Counted from the stretch's first letter, positions 1 to 10,477 are shown. The stretch: DNA of 53,741 bases from Sulfurimicrobium sp964552675 (GCA_964552675.1 CAZKHJ010000015.1:1-53741), one strand, 5' to 3'. The notes: a model not told the origin generated them from the sequence alone. Made by a program: numbers and translations.

Positions 1-1626
<1,626 letters not shown>

Positions 1627-1655
1627 GATTCCAGAAACTGACAGAAAAGCCGATG

Positions 1656-1661
1656 ATTATA
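1656..1661 (-). promoter_or_regulatory. Putative -10 element for leuS
   Basis: A perfect TATAAT on the minus strand lies 30 bases upstream of the leuS ATG. No good -35 hexamer is seen at 16-18 bp. A short inverted repeat (GCCGA/TCGGC) sits directly upstream of it and could be an operator, but nothing else supports that. Confidence 0.35.
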
Positions 1662-1695
1662 CGCCGAAATCGGCTGTCTCACGCCGCCGGGACTA

Positions 1696-1725
1696 GTGAC
1701 AAAACAGCCCTGTCGCGATTATACT
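1696..1725 (+). promoter_or_regulatory. Putative sigma70 promoter of prkB
   Basis: GTGACA (1696-1701, 5/6 to TTGACA) and TATACT (1720-1725, 5/6 to TATAAT) are separated by 18 bp. They lie about 35 bases before the prkB ATG. Found by eye only. Confidence 0.5.
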
Positions 1726-1761
1726 GGAGCATTCGTGTAATCAATTTTCGGGGATTCCAAA

Positions 1762-2652
1762 ATGTCGAAGAAACACCCAGTCGTCGCCGTTACCGGTTCG
1801 TCGGGCGCAGGCACCACTACCGTCAAGGTCGCTTTTGAGCATATTTTCCGCCGCGAGAACATCACGGCTGGCGTGGTTGAGGGCGACAGCATGCACTCAC
1901 TCGGCCGGGTGGAATTCAAGGAAGCCTCGAAAAAGGCGGAAGAAGCCGGCAACAACCATTTCAGCCATTTCGGCCCGGAAGCCAACCACTTCGAAAAAAT
2001 CGAGGAAATGTTCAAGACCTACGGCAAGACCGGCACCTGCAAGAAGCGTTACTACATTCACTCCGATGCCGAAGCCGCTGACCAGAACGCCCGTCTTGGC
2101 ACCACGCTGAAAGCCGGCGAATTCACCCCGTGGGAAGACGTGCCCAAGGGTACCGACCTGCTGTTCTATGAAGGCCTGCATGGCCTGGTCAAGCACGGCG
2201 ACGTGGATGCAGCCAAACACGTGGATCTGGGCGTGGGTGTGGTACCCATCGTCAACCTCGAATGGATCCAGAAAATCCACCGCGATGCCAAGGAACGCGG
2301 CTATTCCGCCGAAGCCACGGTGCACACCATCCTGCGCCGCATGCCCGACTACGTGAATTACATCACGCCGCAGTTCTCCCGCACCTGCGTCAATTTCCAG
2401 CGCGTGCCGACCGTGGATACCTCCAATCCTTTCATCGCGCGCGATATCCCGACGCCGGATGAAAGCTTCGTGGTAATCCGCTTCCGTGATCCCAAGGGCG
2501 TGGACTTCCCCTACTACCTCAACATGATCCACGATTCCTTCATGTCCCGCCCCAACACCATCGTGGTGCCCGGCGGCAAGATGGGTTTTGCGATGGAAGT
2601 GATCCTTTCCCCGCTGATCCACAACCTGATCGAAAACAAGAAAAAAGCCTGA
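1762..2652 (+). CDS. prkB: Phosphoribulokinase, class I
   Basis: Phosphorylates ribulose 5-phosphate with ATP to ribulose 1,5-bisphosphate, the step that feeds RuBisCO in the Calvin-Benson-Bassham cycle. The 296-residue length is that of bacterial class I enzymes. The P-loop GSSGAGTT is at residues 12-19, VVEGDSMH follows, and LLFYEGLHG holds the Walker B region. No RuBisCO or other Calvin-cycle gene is nearby, so the gene stands apart from a cbb operon. It has its own promoter candidate at 1696-1725 and a strong terminator just after its stop, so it looks monocistronic. Its presence implies autotrophic capacity; that is inference from one gene. Uridine kinase is excluded by the class I PRK-specific body, such as MPDYVNYITPQFSRT. 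Confidence 0.95.
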   Translation: MSKKHPVVAVTGSSGAGTTTVKVAFEHIFRRENITAGVVEGDSMHSLGRVEFKEASKKAEEAGNNHFSHFGPEANHFEKIEEMFKTYGKTGTCKKRYYIHSDAEAADQNARLGTTLKAGEFTPWEDVPKGTDLLFYEGLHGLVKHGDVDAAKHVDLGVGVVPIVNLEWIQKIHRDAKERGYSAEATVHTILRRMPDYVNYITPQFSRTCVNFQRVPTVDTSNPFIARDIPTPDESFVVIRFRDPKGVDFPYYLNMIHDSFMSRPNTIVVPGGKMGFAMEVILSPLIHNLIENKKKA

Positions 2653-2671
2653 GCGCCAGGCGCTTGAAGAC

Positions 2672-2696
2672 AAAGGCCGGGACTCCCGGCCTTTTT
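2672..2696 (+). terminator. Rho-independent terminator after prkB
   Basis: Ten-base-pair stem AAAGGCCGGG/CCCGGCCTTT with an ACT loop and a T run at 2692-2696. It starts 20 bases after the prkB stop and ends just before the uvrD start region. Confidence 0.85.
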
Positions 2697-2709
2697 GTTT
2701 GGTGAAGCC

Positions 2710-4857
2710 ATGACCACTTTCCTCTCCGGCCTCAACCCGGAACAGCTCGCCGCCGTCACCCTGCCGCATGAATCCGCGCTGATCCTGGCGGGCGCCGGCA
2801 GCGGCAAGACGCGCGTGCTCACCACCCGCATCGCACATCTGATCCAGTCCGGCCAGGCCAGCCCGAGCGGTATTTTCGCCGTCACCTTCACCAACAAGGC
2901 CGCCAGGGAAATGCTGACGCGCCTGTCGGCAATGCTGCCGATCAACACCCGCGGCATGTGGATCGGCACCTTCCATGGACTGGCCAACCGCATGCTGCGC
3001 GCCCATCACCGCGAAGCGGGACTGCCGGCGATGTTCCAGATTCTCGACAGCCAGGACCAGCTGGGCGCAATCAAGCGGCTGCTCAAGGCGCTGAACGTGG
3101 ACGACGAGAAATACCCGCCCAAGCAATTGCAGCATTTCATCAACGGCTGCAAGGAACAGGGCCTGCGTGCCGACCGGATCGAGGCCTTCGACCCCTATAC
3201 GCGCAAGCAGCAGGAGCTCTACGCCGCCTACGACGAACAGTGCCAGCGCGAGGGGGTCGTGGATTTCGCCGAACTGCTGCTGCGCTGCCATGAACTGCTG
3301 CTGCGCGAAAATGCCTTGCGCCAGCACTACCAGAGCCGCTTCCGCCACATTCTGGTAGACGAATTCCAGGACACCAACCAGCTGCAATACCAGTGGCTCA
3401 AACTGCTGGCGGGCGAGCATGCCGCCGTGTTTGCGGTGGGTGATGACGACCAGTCCATCTACGCCTTTCGCGGCGCGCGGGTGGGCAATATGGCCGATTT
3501 CGAGCGTGATTTCCATGTCCGCCAGGTGATCCGGCTGGAGCAGAACTACCGCTCCCACGGCAACATCCTCGATGCCGCCAATGCCCTGATCCGCCAGAAC
3601 CAGAACCGCCTGGGCAAGAACCTGTGGACATCGGAAGGCTCGGGCGAGCCGATCCGCGTGTTCGAGGCCCATTCCGATTTCGAGGAAGCCGCCTTCATCG
3701 TCGATGAGGTCAAGACATTGCGGCGCGAGGGGCTTCCGCTTTCGGGCATCGCGCTGCTGTACCGCTCCAATGCCCAGTCGCGGGTGCTGGAACACGCCCT
3801 GTTCAATGCCGCCATTCCTTACCGCGTCTATGGCGGGCTGCGCTTCTTCGAACGCCAGGAGATCAAGCACGCCCTGGCCTACCTGCGCCTGATCGGCAAT
3901 CCCGACGACGACGGCGCCCTGCTCAGGGTGATCAATTTTCCCGCACGCGGCATTGGCGCGCGCAGCCTGGAACAATTGCAGGAAATCGCCCGCCAGGAAA
4001 ACACCAGCCTGTGGCAGGCAGCCAGACTCAATCGCCTGAGCGGCAAGGCGGGCACCACCATTCACGCTTTCACCGCCCTGATCGAAAGCATGCGCGCGGT
4101 TTGCACAACCTTGCCCCTGCCCGAACAGGTAGAACACATGCTTGAGCACAGCGGCCTGAATACCCATTACAAAAACGAGAAGGAAGGCGCCGAACGGCTG
4201 GAAAACCTCAACGAGCTGATCAACGCCGCCGCCGGATTCGTGACGGAATATGCACAGGAAGCCGGAGAGGGCGCACCCGATGCGCTCACGGCCTTTTTGA
4301 CCCATGCTTCGCTGGAAGCCGGTGAACATCAGGCAGCGGCAGGGCAGGAGGCCTTGCAGCTGATGACGGTGCATGCCGCCAAGGGCCTGGAGTTCCACGC
4401 CGTGTTCATCAGCGGCCTGGAGGAAGGGCTGTTCCCGCATGAAAACAGCAGCCGGGAAAAGGATGGCCTGGAAGAAGAGCGCCGCCTGATGTACGTCGCC
4501 ATCACCCGAGCCCGGCGGCGGCTTTATCTTTCCTTCGCCGACAGCCGCATGCTGCACGGCCAGCTGCGTTATGGCATTGTTTCACGCTTTCTGGACGAGC
4601 TGCCGCCGCAGTTGCTCAAGCGCATCAATCACTCCGGCACGCCATCCCCTGTCCCCCAGCCCCAGGCAGCCACCAGCGCTGCGCCATCCGGCACATCGGG
4701 CTGGCGCATCGGCCAGGCAGTGAAGCACCCCAAATTCGGGCCGGGCATCATCATCAACAGCGAAGGCCGGGGCGCGGATGCGCGCGTGCAGGTGAGTTTC
4801 AGCGATGCCGGGGTGAAATGGCTGGCGCTGGAGTACGCCAGGCTGGAGCCGGCTTAA
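2710..4857 (+). CDS. uvrD: DNA helicase II (UvrD/Rep superfamily 1A)
   Basis: ATP-driven 3'-5' helicase used in nucleotide excision and mismatch repair. The 715 residues carry every SF1A motif: AGAGSGKT (residues 27-34), TFTNKAAREM (Ia), LVDEFQDTN (II), GDDDQSIYAFRGA (III), LEQNYRSH (IV), MTVHAAKGLEF (V) and YVAITRARRRLYL (VI). The C-terminal tail, HPKFGPGIIINSEG to ALEYARLEPA, is the UvrD/PcrA-type C-terminal domain, which favours UvrD over Rep. I chose the ATG at 2710; an in-frame TTG at 2695 lies in the terminator T run and is unlikely. It stands alone between the prkB terminator and a convergent membrane-protein gene. Confidence 0.95.
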   Translation: MTTFLSGLNPEQLAAVTLPHESALILAGAGSGKTRVLTTRIAHLIQSGQASPSGIFAVTFTNKAAREMLTRLSAMLPINTRGMWIGTFHGLANRMLRAHHREAGLPAMFQILDSQDQLGAIKRLLKALNVDDEKYPPKQLQHFINGCKEQGLRADRIEAFDPYTRKQQELYAAYDEQCQREGVVDFAELLLRCHELLLRENALRQHYQSRFRHILVDEFQDTNQLQYQWLKLLAGEHAAVFAVGDDDQSIYAFRGARVGNMADFERDFHVRQVIRLEQNYRSHGNILDAANALIRQNQNRLGKNLWTSEGSGEPIRVFEAHSDFEEAAFIVDEVKTLRREGLPLSGIALLYRSNAQSRVLEHALFNAAIPYRVYGGLRFFERQEIKHALAYLRLIGNPDDDGALLRVINFPARGIGARSLEQLQEIARQENTSLWQAARLNRLSGKAGTTIHAFTALIESMRAVCTTLPLPEQVEHMLEHSGLNTHYKNEKEGAERLENLNELINAAAGFVTEYAQEAGEGAPDALTAFLTHASLEAGEHQAAAGQEALQLMTVHAAKGLEFHAVFISGLEEGLFPHENSSREKDGLEEERRLMYVAITRARRRLYLSFADSRMLHGQLRYGIVSRFLDELPPQLLKRINHSGTPSPVPQPQAATSAAPSGTSGWRIGQAVKHPKFGPGIIINSEGRGADARVQVSFSDAGVKWLALEYARLEPA

Positions 4858-4875
4858 GGCCCCCTTCAGGGGTTG

Positions 4876-5646
4876 CTAAGGCGCGCTTTCGTCCGGATTG
4901 GCGATAAAGATGTCGCGGTAGGCGGTATAGATGGAAGTGGCGAAGAGCACCGGAATGACCGCCAGCAGCCCCAGGCCGAAAGGAATCGAGCCCAGCACGA
5001 ACAGCACCAGGCCGGCCAGGCCATACAGCGTAAACGGCAGGACATTGCCCAGGCAGGCGGCAAAGCTCAGCTTCATCGCCTCGCTGGCACGCAGGCCATC
5101 GAACAGCACCAGGGCGGGCGCAAACCAGTAAGCCATCAGCAGCGGCACCAGCAGGGCCAGCACCAGCGCGAACATGGCCATGAATTGCATCAGCAATGGC
5201 AGGATGGCCGGGTCGGAGGCATCCAGCGTGGCCAGATCAAACTCCGGCATGGTCCCGTAAAAAATGCCGATCAAACCCATGGCCAGCATGACCACCAGAA
5301 TTTTCCCGCCCAGATAAATCCCGCCCAGCGCTACCAGTTGCCGCATATTGGCATGGAAGCCGGCAAACAGATGCCCGATTTCCAGCTCCTCGTCCAGTTC
5401 CAGTGCGCGGCAGCCGGCCATGAACCCCGCGATGAGAACCGGGTCGAGCAGGGCCGAGGCGATCGCGCCGACAACTGGCACGAAAACCGCCAGCGCCAGT
5501 TCGAACACCAGGTAAATCATGAAAAAAACCATCCAGATCAGCGGGCTTCTGCCGAACAGCTGGAAACCGGCCGCAATCCAGCGCCAGCCCTGTGATATTG
5601 CCACCGTGCGAGGCTGGACTTGCGACACCGATACCGTCTCCATCAT
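4876..5646 (-). CDS. BPSS1780-family integral membrane protein, function unknown
   Basis: A 256-residue, strongly hydrophobic protein with about five to six membrane segments, for example IWMVFFMIYLVFELALAVFV, ILVVMLAMGLIGIFYG and the pair around ALVLALLVPLLMAYWFAPAL. The overall pattern and the N-terminal block ISQGWRWIAAGFQLF resemble the BPSS1780-type family of betaproteobacterial membrane proteins. No catalytic motif is visible. It begins 9 bases downstream of thrB and is probably the last gene of the LOG-DUF2782-thrB run. Two ATGs (5646 and 5643) are adjacent, so the start is uncertain by one residue. The family name rests on recall; the function is unknown. Confidence 0.8.
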   Translation of the reverse strand: MMETVSVSQVQPRTVAISQGWRWIAAGFQLFGRSPLIWMVFFMIYLVFELALAVFVPVVGAIASALLDPVLIAGFMAGCRALELDEELEIGHLFAGFHANMRQLVALGGIYLGGKILVVMLAMGLIGIFYGTMPEFDLATLDASDPAILPLLMQFMAMFALVLALLVPLLMAYWFAPALVLFDGLRASEAMKLSFAACLGNVLPFTLYGLAGLVLFVLGSIPFGLGLLAVIPVLFATSIYTAYRDIFIANPDESAP

Positions 5647-5655
5647 GTCCTCTCG

Positions 5656-6609
5656 CTAAACCCAGTCATACTGCAGGGCATCATGGTGAGTCACATGGTG
5701 CTGCAGGATGCGGCGAAAATGTTTGGGGTCCTTGGCAAAAGTCATTTCGCCGGGGCGGGGAAAATGGAAGTCGTACAGCCGTGACAGCCAGAAACGCAGC
5801 GCTGCGGCACGCAGCATCACCGGCCAGGCGCCGCGCTCGATCGCGCTGAGCGGCCGGGTGCCGTGGTAAGCCTTGAGCATGGCCATCATGCGAGTCCGGT
5901 CCAGGGTGCCGTCTGCTGCGTTGACGCACCAGTCGTTGACAGTGATCGCCAGGTCATAGAGCCAGACATCGTTGCAGGCAAAGTAAAAATCGATCAGACC
6001 ACCGACAGCATCGCCCTTGAACAGGACGTTGTCGCGGAACAGGTCGGCATGGATCACCCCGCGCGGCAAATCCTCAAAGCGGTAAAGTGACTGGAAGCGC
6101 AGCTCCTCGGCCAGCAGCGCGGCATCCTCGGCATCAAGGAAAGGCATGACCTGCGGCGCGGTGCTTTTCCACCAGTGAGGCCCGCGCGGATTGGGCATTT
6201 GCGCTGGATAGGTCTTACCCGCCAAATGCATTGCCGCGAGCATGTCGCCCACTTCGGTGCAGTGATGCGGCGCGGTTTCCTGCAGCGACTGGCCTTCCAG
6301 GCAGCTCACGATGCAGGCCGGCTTGCCATTGAGCTCGCCCAGATAGCCGTTATCCAGGTTGGCCACCGGCGCCGGGCAGGGAATGCCATGATGGGCCAGA
6401 TGGGCCATGAGGTTGATGAAATAGGGCAGCTCATCGGCCTTGAGCTTCTCGAACAGGGTCAATACGTAACGGCCGTGGCTGGTAGTGACGAAGTAATTGG
6501 TGTTCTCGATGCCGGCAGAAATGCCCTGCAGGTCCTGCAAGGCGCCCAGGGCATAGCCTTTCAGCCAGTGTTCGAGCTGGGACGGGGTAACGGTGGTAAA
6601 AACGGACAT
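5656..6609 (-). CDS. thrB: Homoserine kinase, APH-fold (ThrB type II)
   Basis: Phosphorylates homoserine to O-phosphohomoserine in threonine synthesis. The 317-residue protein is the choline-kinase/aminoglycoside-phosphotransferase-fold enzyme found in many Beta- and Gammaproteobacteria, not the GHMP-type ThrB of E. coli. The N-terminus SAGIENTNYFVTT is typical. The Brenner motif HADLFRDN is at residues 187-194 and the metal-binding Asp follows in GLIDFYFAC (D207). It lies 29 bases downstream of the DUF2782 gene and 9 bases upstream of the membrane-protein gene, so it is probably cotranscribed with both. thrA and thrC are not in the window. The alternative, an unrelated APH-family kinase, is unlikely given the full-length match in layout. 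Confidence 0.9.
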   Translation of the reverse strand: MSVFTTVTPSQLEHWLKGYALGALQDLQGISAGIENTNYFVTTSHGRYVLTLFEKLKADELPYFINLMAHLAHHGIPCPAPVANLDNGYLGELNGKPACIVSCLEGQSLQETAPHHCTEVGDMLAAMHLAGKTYPAQMPNPRGPHWWKSTAPQVMPFLDAEDAALLAEELRFQSLYRFEDLPRGVIHADLFRDNVLFKGDAVGGLIDFYFACNDVWLYDLAITVNDWCVNAADGTLDRTRMMAMLKAYHGTRPLSAIERGAWPVMLRAAALRFWLSRLYDFHFPRPGEMTFAKDPKHFRRILQHHVTHHDALQYDWV

Positions 6610-6638
6610 TTAAATATCGGGGGAGAAGCGGATCAACT

Positions 6639-6977
6639 TTAGAAGGATTTCAGCAGCCACATCGGTACCAGAATGCCGGGGCTGACTTCGCCCTGACGCA
6701 CGAACTGGCCGGTGCCTTTTTCGTCGATGAGGTAATAGGGTACGCCATGGGGCGGGGTGACTTTCAGCATGTAAAGCTTGCCATGAATGCGGAACTCCTC
6801 GACCTTGTCCTCGCCGCGCCGGGTGATGGTGACCTGCGGCTCCAGCGCCGGGTCGGGTTCATAGCCCGGCGGCGGAGCAGGCGGCTCGGGCAGGGGTTGC
6901 AGGCCTGATGGCGCGGCAGCCTTGTCGGCAAAGGCAGGAAAAGCGCACAGCAACAGCAGGGGAATGAATCGGCGCAT
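6639..6977 (-). CDS. DUF2782 small exported protein
   Basis: A 112-residue protein with a Sec signal peptide (MRRFIPLLLLCAFPAFA, cleavage after about residue 17). A proline-rich linker (PLPEPPAPPPGYEPDP) is followed by a compact domain ending GILVPMWLLKSF. The domain layout matches DUF2782, a family of unknown function usually encoded beside polA and thrB in Betaproteobacteria, as here. It presumably acts in the periplasm. No enzyme motif is seen. Confidence 0.85.
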   Translation of the reverse strand: MRRFIPLLLLCAFPAFADKAAAPSGLQPLPEPPAPPPGYEPDPALEPQVTITRRGEDKVEEFRIHGKLYMLKVTPPHGVPYYLIDEKGTGQFVRQGEVSPGILVPMWLLKSF

Positions 6978-7035
6978 GACAAGTCCTAGTTAGGGCAGGT
7001 TGAAGGCGGGATTATAAGCCGGAAACAGCGCTCGG

Positions 7036-7764
7036 TCACAGATTGAGCTGTATTTCCCGCTCCGCCGGCGAGGGCTCGAAGCCGCTGGTTTCGTAATACT
7101 TGAAAATCGCCTCCACCACGGCATCGGGCTCGTCGATGACCTGAATCAGGTTCATATCCTCGGCGCTGATCACCTTTTCCGTCACCAGCGTGGTGCGGAA
7201 CCAGTTCAGCAGATCGCGCCAGAACGGCTCGCCTACCAGAATGATGGGGATTTTCCGGGTTTTCCCGGTCTGCACCAGGGTCAGCGCCTCCATCAGCTCG
7301 TCCACCGTGCCAAACCCTCCCGGCATCACCACGTAAGCGGTGGCGAACTTGACGAACATGACCTTGCGCGCAAAAAAATGCCGGAAAGTCTGGCTGATAT
7401 CCTGATAAGGGTTGCTGTGCTGCTCGTGAGGCAGCTGGATATTGAGGCCGACGCTGGGAGAGGCGCCGAAGAACGCCCCCTTGTTGGCCGCTTCCATGAT
7501 CCCCGGCCCCCCCCCGGAAATGACCGCAAATCCGGCGTCCGAGAGCTTCCGCGCAATCTGCTCGGTCAACTTGTAATAGGGATGGCCAGACGGGATACGG
7601 GCACTGCCGAAGATACTGACCGCCGGGCGGATCGGGCTGAGACGTTCGGTGGATTCAACGAACTCTGCCATAATCCCGAATACTCGCCACGATTCCCGTG
7701 CCGAATAGCCCTGCGTCAGAAAGTCCGGATCGAGGGGCTGGGGTAGTTTTTCCGCTGCACTCAT
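7036..7764 (-). CDS. LOG-family protein (TIGR00730-type phosphoribohydrolase)
   Basis: A 242-residue Rossmann-fold protein with SGGGPGIMEAANKGA near residue 87 and the family signature PGGFGTVDELMEAL. LOG proteins hydrolyse nucleoside 5'-monophosphates at the N-glycosidic bond (cytokinin activation in plants; a nucleotide-salvage role in bacteria is assumed). The extended N-terminus before the GSARIP strand is typical of the longer proteobacterial group. The GGG of the active motif is encoded by an unbroken run of nine G on the coding strand (7507-7515). The start codon overlaps head-to-head with an ATG of polA, so no intergenic promoter space exists. The product name is secure at family level only. 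Confidence 0.9.
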   Translation of the reverse strand: MSAAEKLPQPLDPDFLTQGYSARESWRVFGIMAEFVESTERLSPIRPAVSIFGSARIPSGHPYYKLTEQIARKLSDAGFAVISGGGPGIMEAANKGAFFGASPSVGLNIQLPHEQHSNPYQDISQTFRHFFARKVMFVKFATAYVVMPGGFGTVDELMEALTLVQTGKTRKIPIILVGEPFWRDLLNWFRTTLVTEKVISAEDMNLIQVIDEPDAVVEAIFKYYETSGFEPSPAEREIQLNL

Positions 7765-7780
7765 GAGTATTTTCTCGCCT

Positions 7781-10477
7781 ATGAAAACATTACTGCTGGT
7801 TGACGCTTCATCCTACCTTTACCGTGCCTTTCATGCCCTGCCGGATCTGCGCAATCGCCACAACGAGCCGACCGGGGCCGTCTACGGCGTGCTCAACATG
7901 CTGCGCCGCCTGCATCAGGATTACCAGGCCGATTATAGCGCCTGTGTGTTCGACGCAAAAGGAAAGACCTTCCGCGACGAGCTTTACCCCGAATACAAGG
8001 CTCATCGCCCCCCCATGCCGCCCGACCTGGCCGCGCAGATAGCGCCGCTGCACGACGCCATTCGCGCCATGGGCTGGCCGCTGCTGGCGGTGGAGGGGGT
8101 GGAAGCGGATGACGTGATCGGCACACTGGCACATCACGGCGCACAGGCCGGAATGCGGGTGGTGATTTCCACCGGGGACAAGGATATCGCGCAACTGGTC
8201 AACGGGCAGGTCACGCTGATCAACACCATGAGCAACGAAGCCCTGGACACGGCAGGCGTGACGGCAAAATTCGGCGTCCCGCCGGAGCGCATCGTCGACT
8301 ACCTGACCCTGATCGGCGACAGCGTGGACAATGTGCCGGGCGTGGCCAAAGTCGGCCCCAAGACAGCGGTAAAATGGCTCACCCAGTACCACACCCTGGA
8401 CAATCTGGTGCATCACGCCGCCGAAGTCGGTGGCGCGGTAGGCGAAAACCTGCGCCAGGCGCTGGACTGGCTGCCCAAGGCACGCGAACTGCTCACCATT
8501 CGCTGCGATGTCCCCCTGCCGGTCAACCTGGAACAACTGACTGCAGCCCCCCAGGACAACACCCGGCTGACCGAACTGTATGAGCGCCTGGAATTCAAGA
8601 CCTGGCTGCGCGAACTGCATGCGACAGTTCAAACCGACCGGCCCGCCGCCGCAGAACCAGCCGACCGGCCCGCACCAAGCTATGAAGCCATCCTCGACGA
8701 AACCCGGCTGGCACAATGGCTGGCCCGGCTGGAACAGGCCGAACTGGTCAGCCTCGACACCGAAACCACCGGGCTGGACCCGATGCAGGCACGGCTGGTG
8801 GGCATTTCCTTTGCTGTCAGCCCGCACCAGGCGGCCTATCTGCCCCTCGCACACCATTATGCCGGCGTGCCGCAACAGCTCGATTTCAATCTCACCCTGC
8901 AGCGCCTGAAACCCTGGCTGGAAAACGCCGCGCGCAAAAAAGTCGGGCAGAACCTCAAGTACGACAGCCACATTTTCGCCAACCACGGCATCGCCCTGCG
9001 CGGCATCGTTCACGACACCCTGCTGCAGTCCTACGTGCTGGAAAGCCACCGGACGCATGACATGGACTCCCTCGCCGCGCGCCACCTCGGCGTGAAGACC
9101 CTGACCTACGCCGAGGTGGCGGGCAAGGGCGCGAAACAGATCGGCTTTGAGGAAGTGGCGCTCGATACCGCCACAACCTATGCTGCCGAGGACGCCGACA
9201 TCACCCTGCAGCTGCACCAGTACCTGTATCCGCAGATCAGCCAGAATGCCGGGCTGGAATTCATTTACCGCATGATCGAGGTGCCGGCATCGCAGGTATT
9301 GTTTCACGTGGAACGCAACGGCGTACTGATTGATGCCGATCTCCTTGCCAGGCAGAGCCGCGCGCTGGGGGAAAAAATGCTGGCACTGGAGCAGGAGGCT
9401 TACCAGCTTGCCGGGCAGCCCTTCAATCTCAATTCGCCCAAGCAGATACAGGAAATCCTGTTCGGCCAGCTGGGGCTGCCAGTGAAAAAGAAAACGCCGG
9501 GTGGCGCCCCCTCCACCGATGAAGATGTGCTGCAGCAACTGGCGCTGGATTACCCGCTGCCGAAAATCCTGCTCGATTACCGCGGCCTGGCCAAGCTCAA
9601 ATCAACCTATACCGACAAGCTGCCCCGCATGGTGAATCCCGCCACCGGCCGCGTTCATACCAGCTATAACCAGGCCGTGGCGGTGACCGGACGGCTGGCG
9701 TCCTCCGATCCCAACCTGCAGAACATTCCAGTGCGCAGCGAGGAAGGACGCCGCATCCGCGAAGCATTCATTGCGCCTCAGGGGCACCGCATCGTGTCAG
9801 CGGACTACTCCCAGATCGAGTTGCGCATCATGGCTCACCTCTCCGCCGACAGTAATCTGCTGAATGCCTTTGCCGCCGGCGAGGATATTCACCGCGCCAC
9901 GGCAGCGGAGATCTTTGCCTGCACGCCGCTCGAAGTCACCCCGGAACAGCGGCGCTACGCCAAGGTGATCAATTTCGGCCTGATCTACGGCATGTCGGCA
10001 TTCGGCCTGGCCAGCCAGCTCAACATCGAACGCGGCGCGGCGCAAGCCTATATGGAACGCTATTTCGAACGCTATCCTGGCGTGGCCAAGTATATGGAGC
10101 GCACCCGCGACATGGCAAAGCGCCAGGGCTACGTGGAAACCGTGTTCGGGCGGCGCCTGTGGCTGCCGGAAATCAATGCCGGCAACGGCCCGCGCCGGCA
10201 GGCGGCGGAGCGCGCCGCGATCAACGCGCCGATGCAGGGCACCGCCGCCGACCTGATCAAGCTGGCGATGATTGCCGTCCAGCGATGGCTGGAAACCGAG
10301 AATATGCAATCCCTGCTGATCATGCAGGTGCACGACGAACTGGTGCTGGAAGTGCCACAGGCGGAGCTGGCCGCAGTCAAGCGCGAACTGCCGCGTCTGA
10401 TGGCCGGTGTTGCCACCCTGGCCGTGCCGCTGGTGGCGGAGGTGGGCGAGGGAGCCAACTGGGAGCAGGCGCACTAA
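7781..10477 (+). CDS. polA: DNA polymerase I
   Basis: Repair and Okazaki-fragment polymerase of 898 residues, with all three domains. The N-terminal 5' nuclease has GDKDIAQLV and GDSVDNVPGV. The 3'-5' exonuclease retains its acidic residues (DTETTGLD; YDSHIF; YAAEDADITL), so proofreading should be active. The polymerase has motif A (SADYSQIELR), motif B (RRYAKVINFGLIYG) and motif C (MQVHDELVLEV). I chose ATG 7781 (MKTLLLVDASSYLYRAF); an upstream in-frame ATG at 7763 overlaps the LOG start codon and adds six residues. Neither has a clear Shine-Dalgarno. The segment 9300-9315 is a near match to parS. Confidence 0.97.
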   Translation: MKTLLLVDASSYLYRAFHALPDLRNRHNEPTGAVYGVLNMLRRLHQDYQADYSACVFDAKGKTFRDELYPEYKAHRPPMPPDLAAQIAPLHDAIRAMGWPLLAVEGVEADDVIGTLAHHGAQAGMRVVISTGDKDIAQLVNGQVTLINTMSNEALDTAGVTAKFGVPPERIVDYLTLIGDSVDNVPGVAKVGPKTAVKWLTQYHTLDNLVHHAAEVGGAVGENLRQALDWLPKARELLTIRCDVPLPVNLEQLTAAPQDNTRLTELYERLEFKTWLRELHATVQTDRPAAAEPADRPAPSYEAILDETRLAQWLARLEQAELVSLDTETTGLDPMQARLVGISFAVSPHQAAYLPLAHHYAGVPQQLDFNLTLQRLKPWLENAARKKVGQNLKYDSHIFANHGIALRGIVHDTLLQSYVLESHRTHDMDSLAARHLGVKTLTYAEVAGKGAKQIGFEEVALDTATTYAAEDADITLQLHQYLYPQISQNAGLEFIYRMIEVPASQVLFHVERNGVLIDADLLARQSRALGEKMLALEQEAYQLAGQPFNLNSPKQIQEILFGQLGLPVKKKTPGGAPSTDEDVLQQLALDYPLPKILLDYRGLAKLKSTYTDKLPRMVNPATGRVHTSYNQAVAVTGRLASSDPNLQNIPVRSEEGRRIREAFIAPQGHRIVSADYSQIELRIMAHLSADSNLLNAFAAGEDIHRATAAEIFACTPLEVTPEQRRYAKVINFGLIYGMSAFGLASQLNIERGAAQAYMERYFERYPGVAKYMERTRDMAKRQGYVETVFGRRLWLPEINAGNGPRRQAAERAAINAPMQGTAADLIKLAMIAVQRWLETENMQSLLIMQVHDELVLEVPQAELAAVKRELPRLMAGVATLAVPLVAEVGEGANWEQAH
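9300..9315. other. Near-match to parS inside polA
   Basis: This 16-mer, TGTTTCACGTGGAACG, fits the reverse form of the ParB-site consensus TGTTNCACGTGAAACA at 15 of 16 positions. It also encodes the conserved Pol I stretch FHVERNG, so coincidence is possible. ParB sites within genes are known in other bacteria. Confidence 0.35.

Noticed and set aside
1897..4557. An 886-codon antisense frame across prkB and uvrD
   Set aside because: It crosses two confidently identified genes and a terminator, and its product has the composition of a shadow frame.
7808..9538. A 576-codon antisense frame in polA
   Set aside because: It mirrors polA codons; no domain, ribosome site or neighbour supports it.
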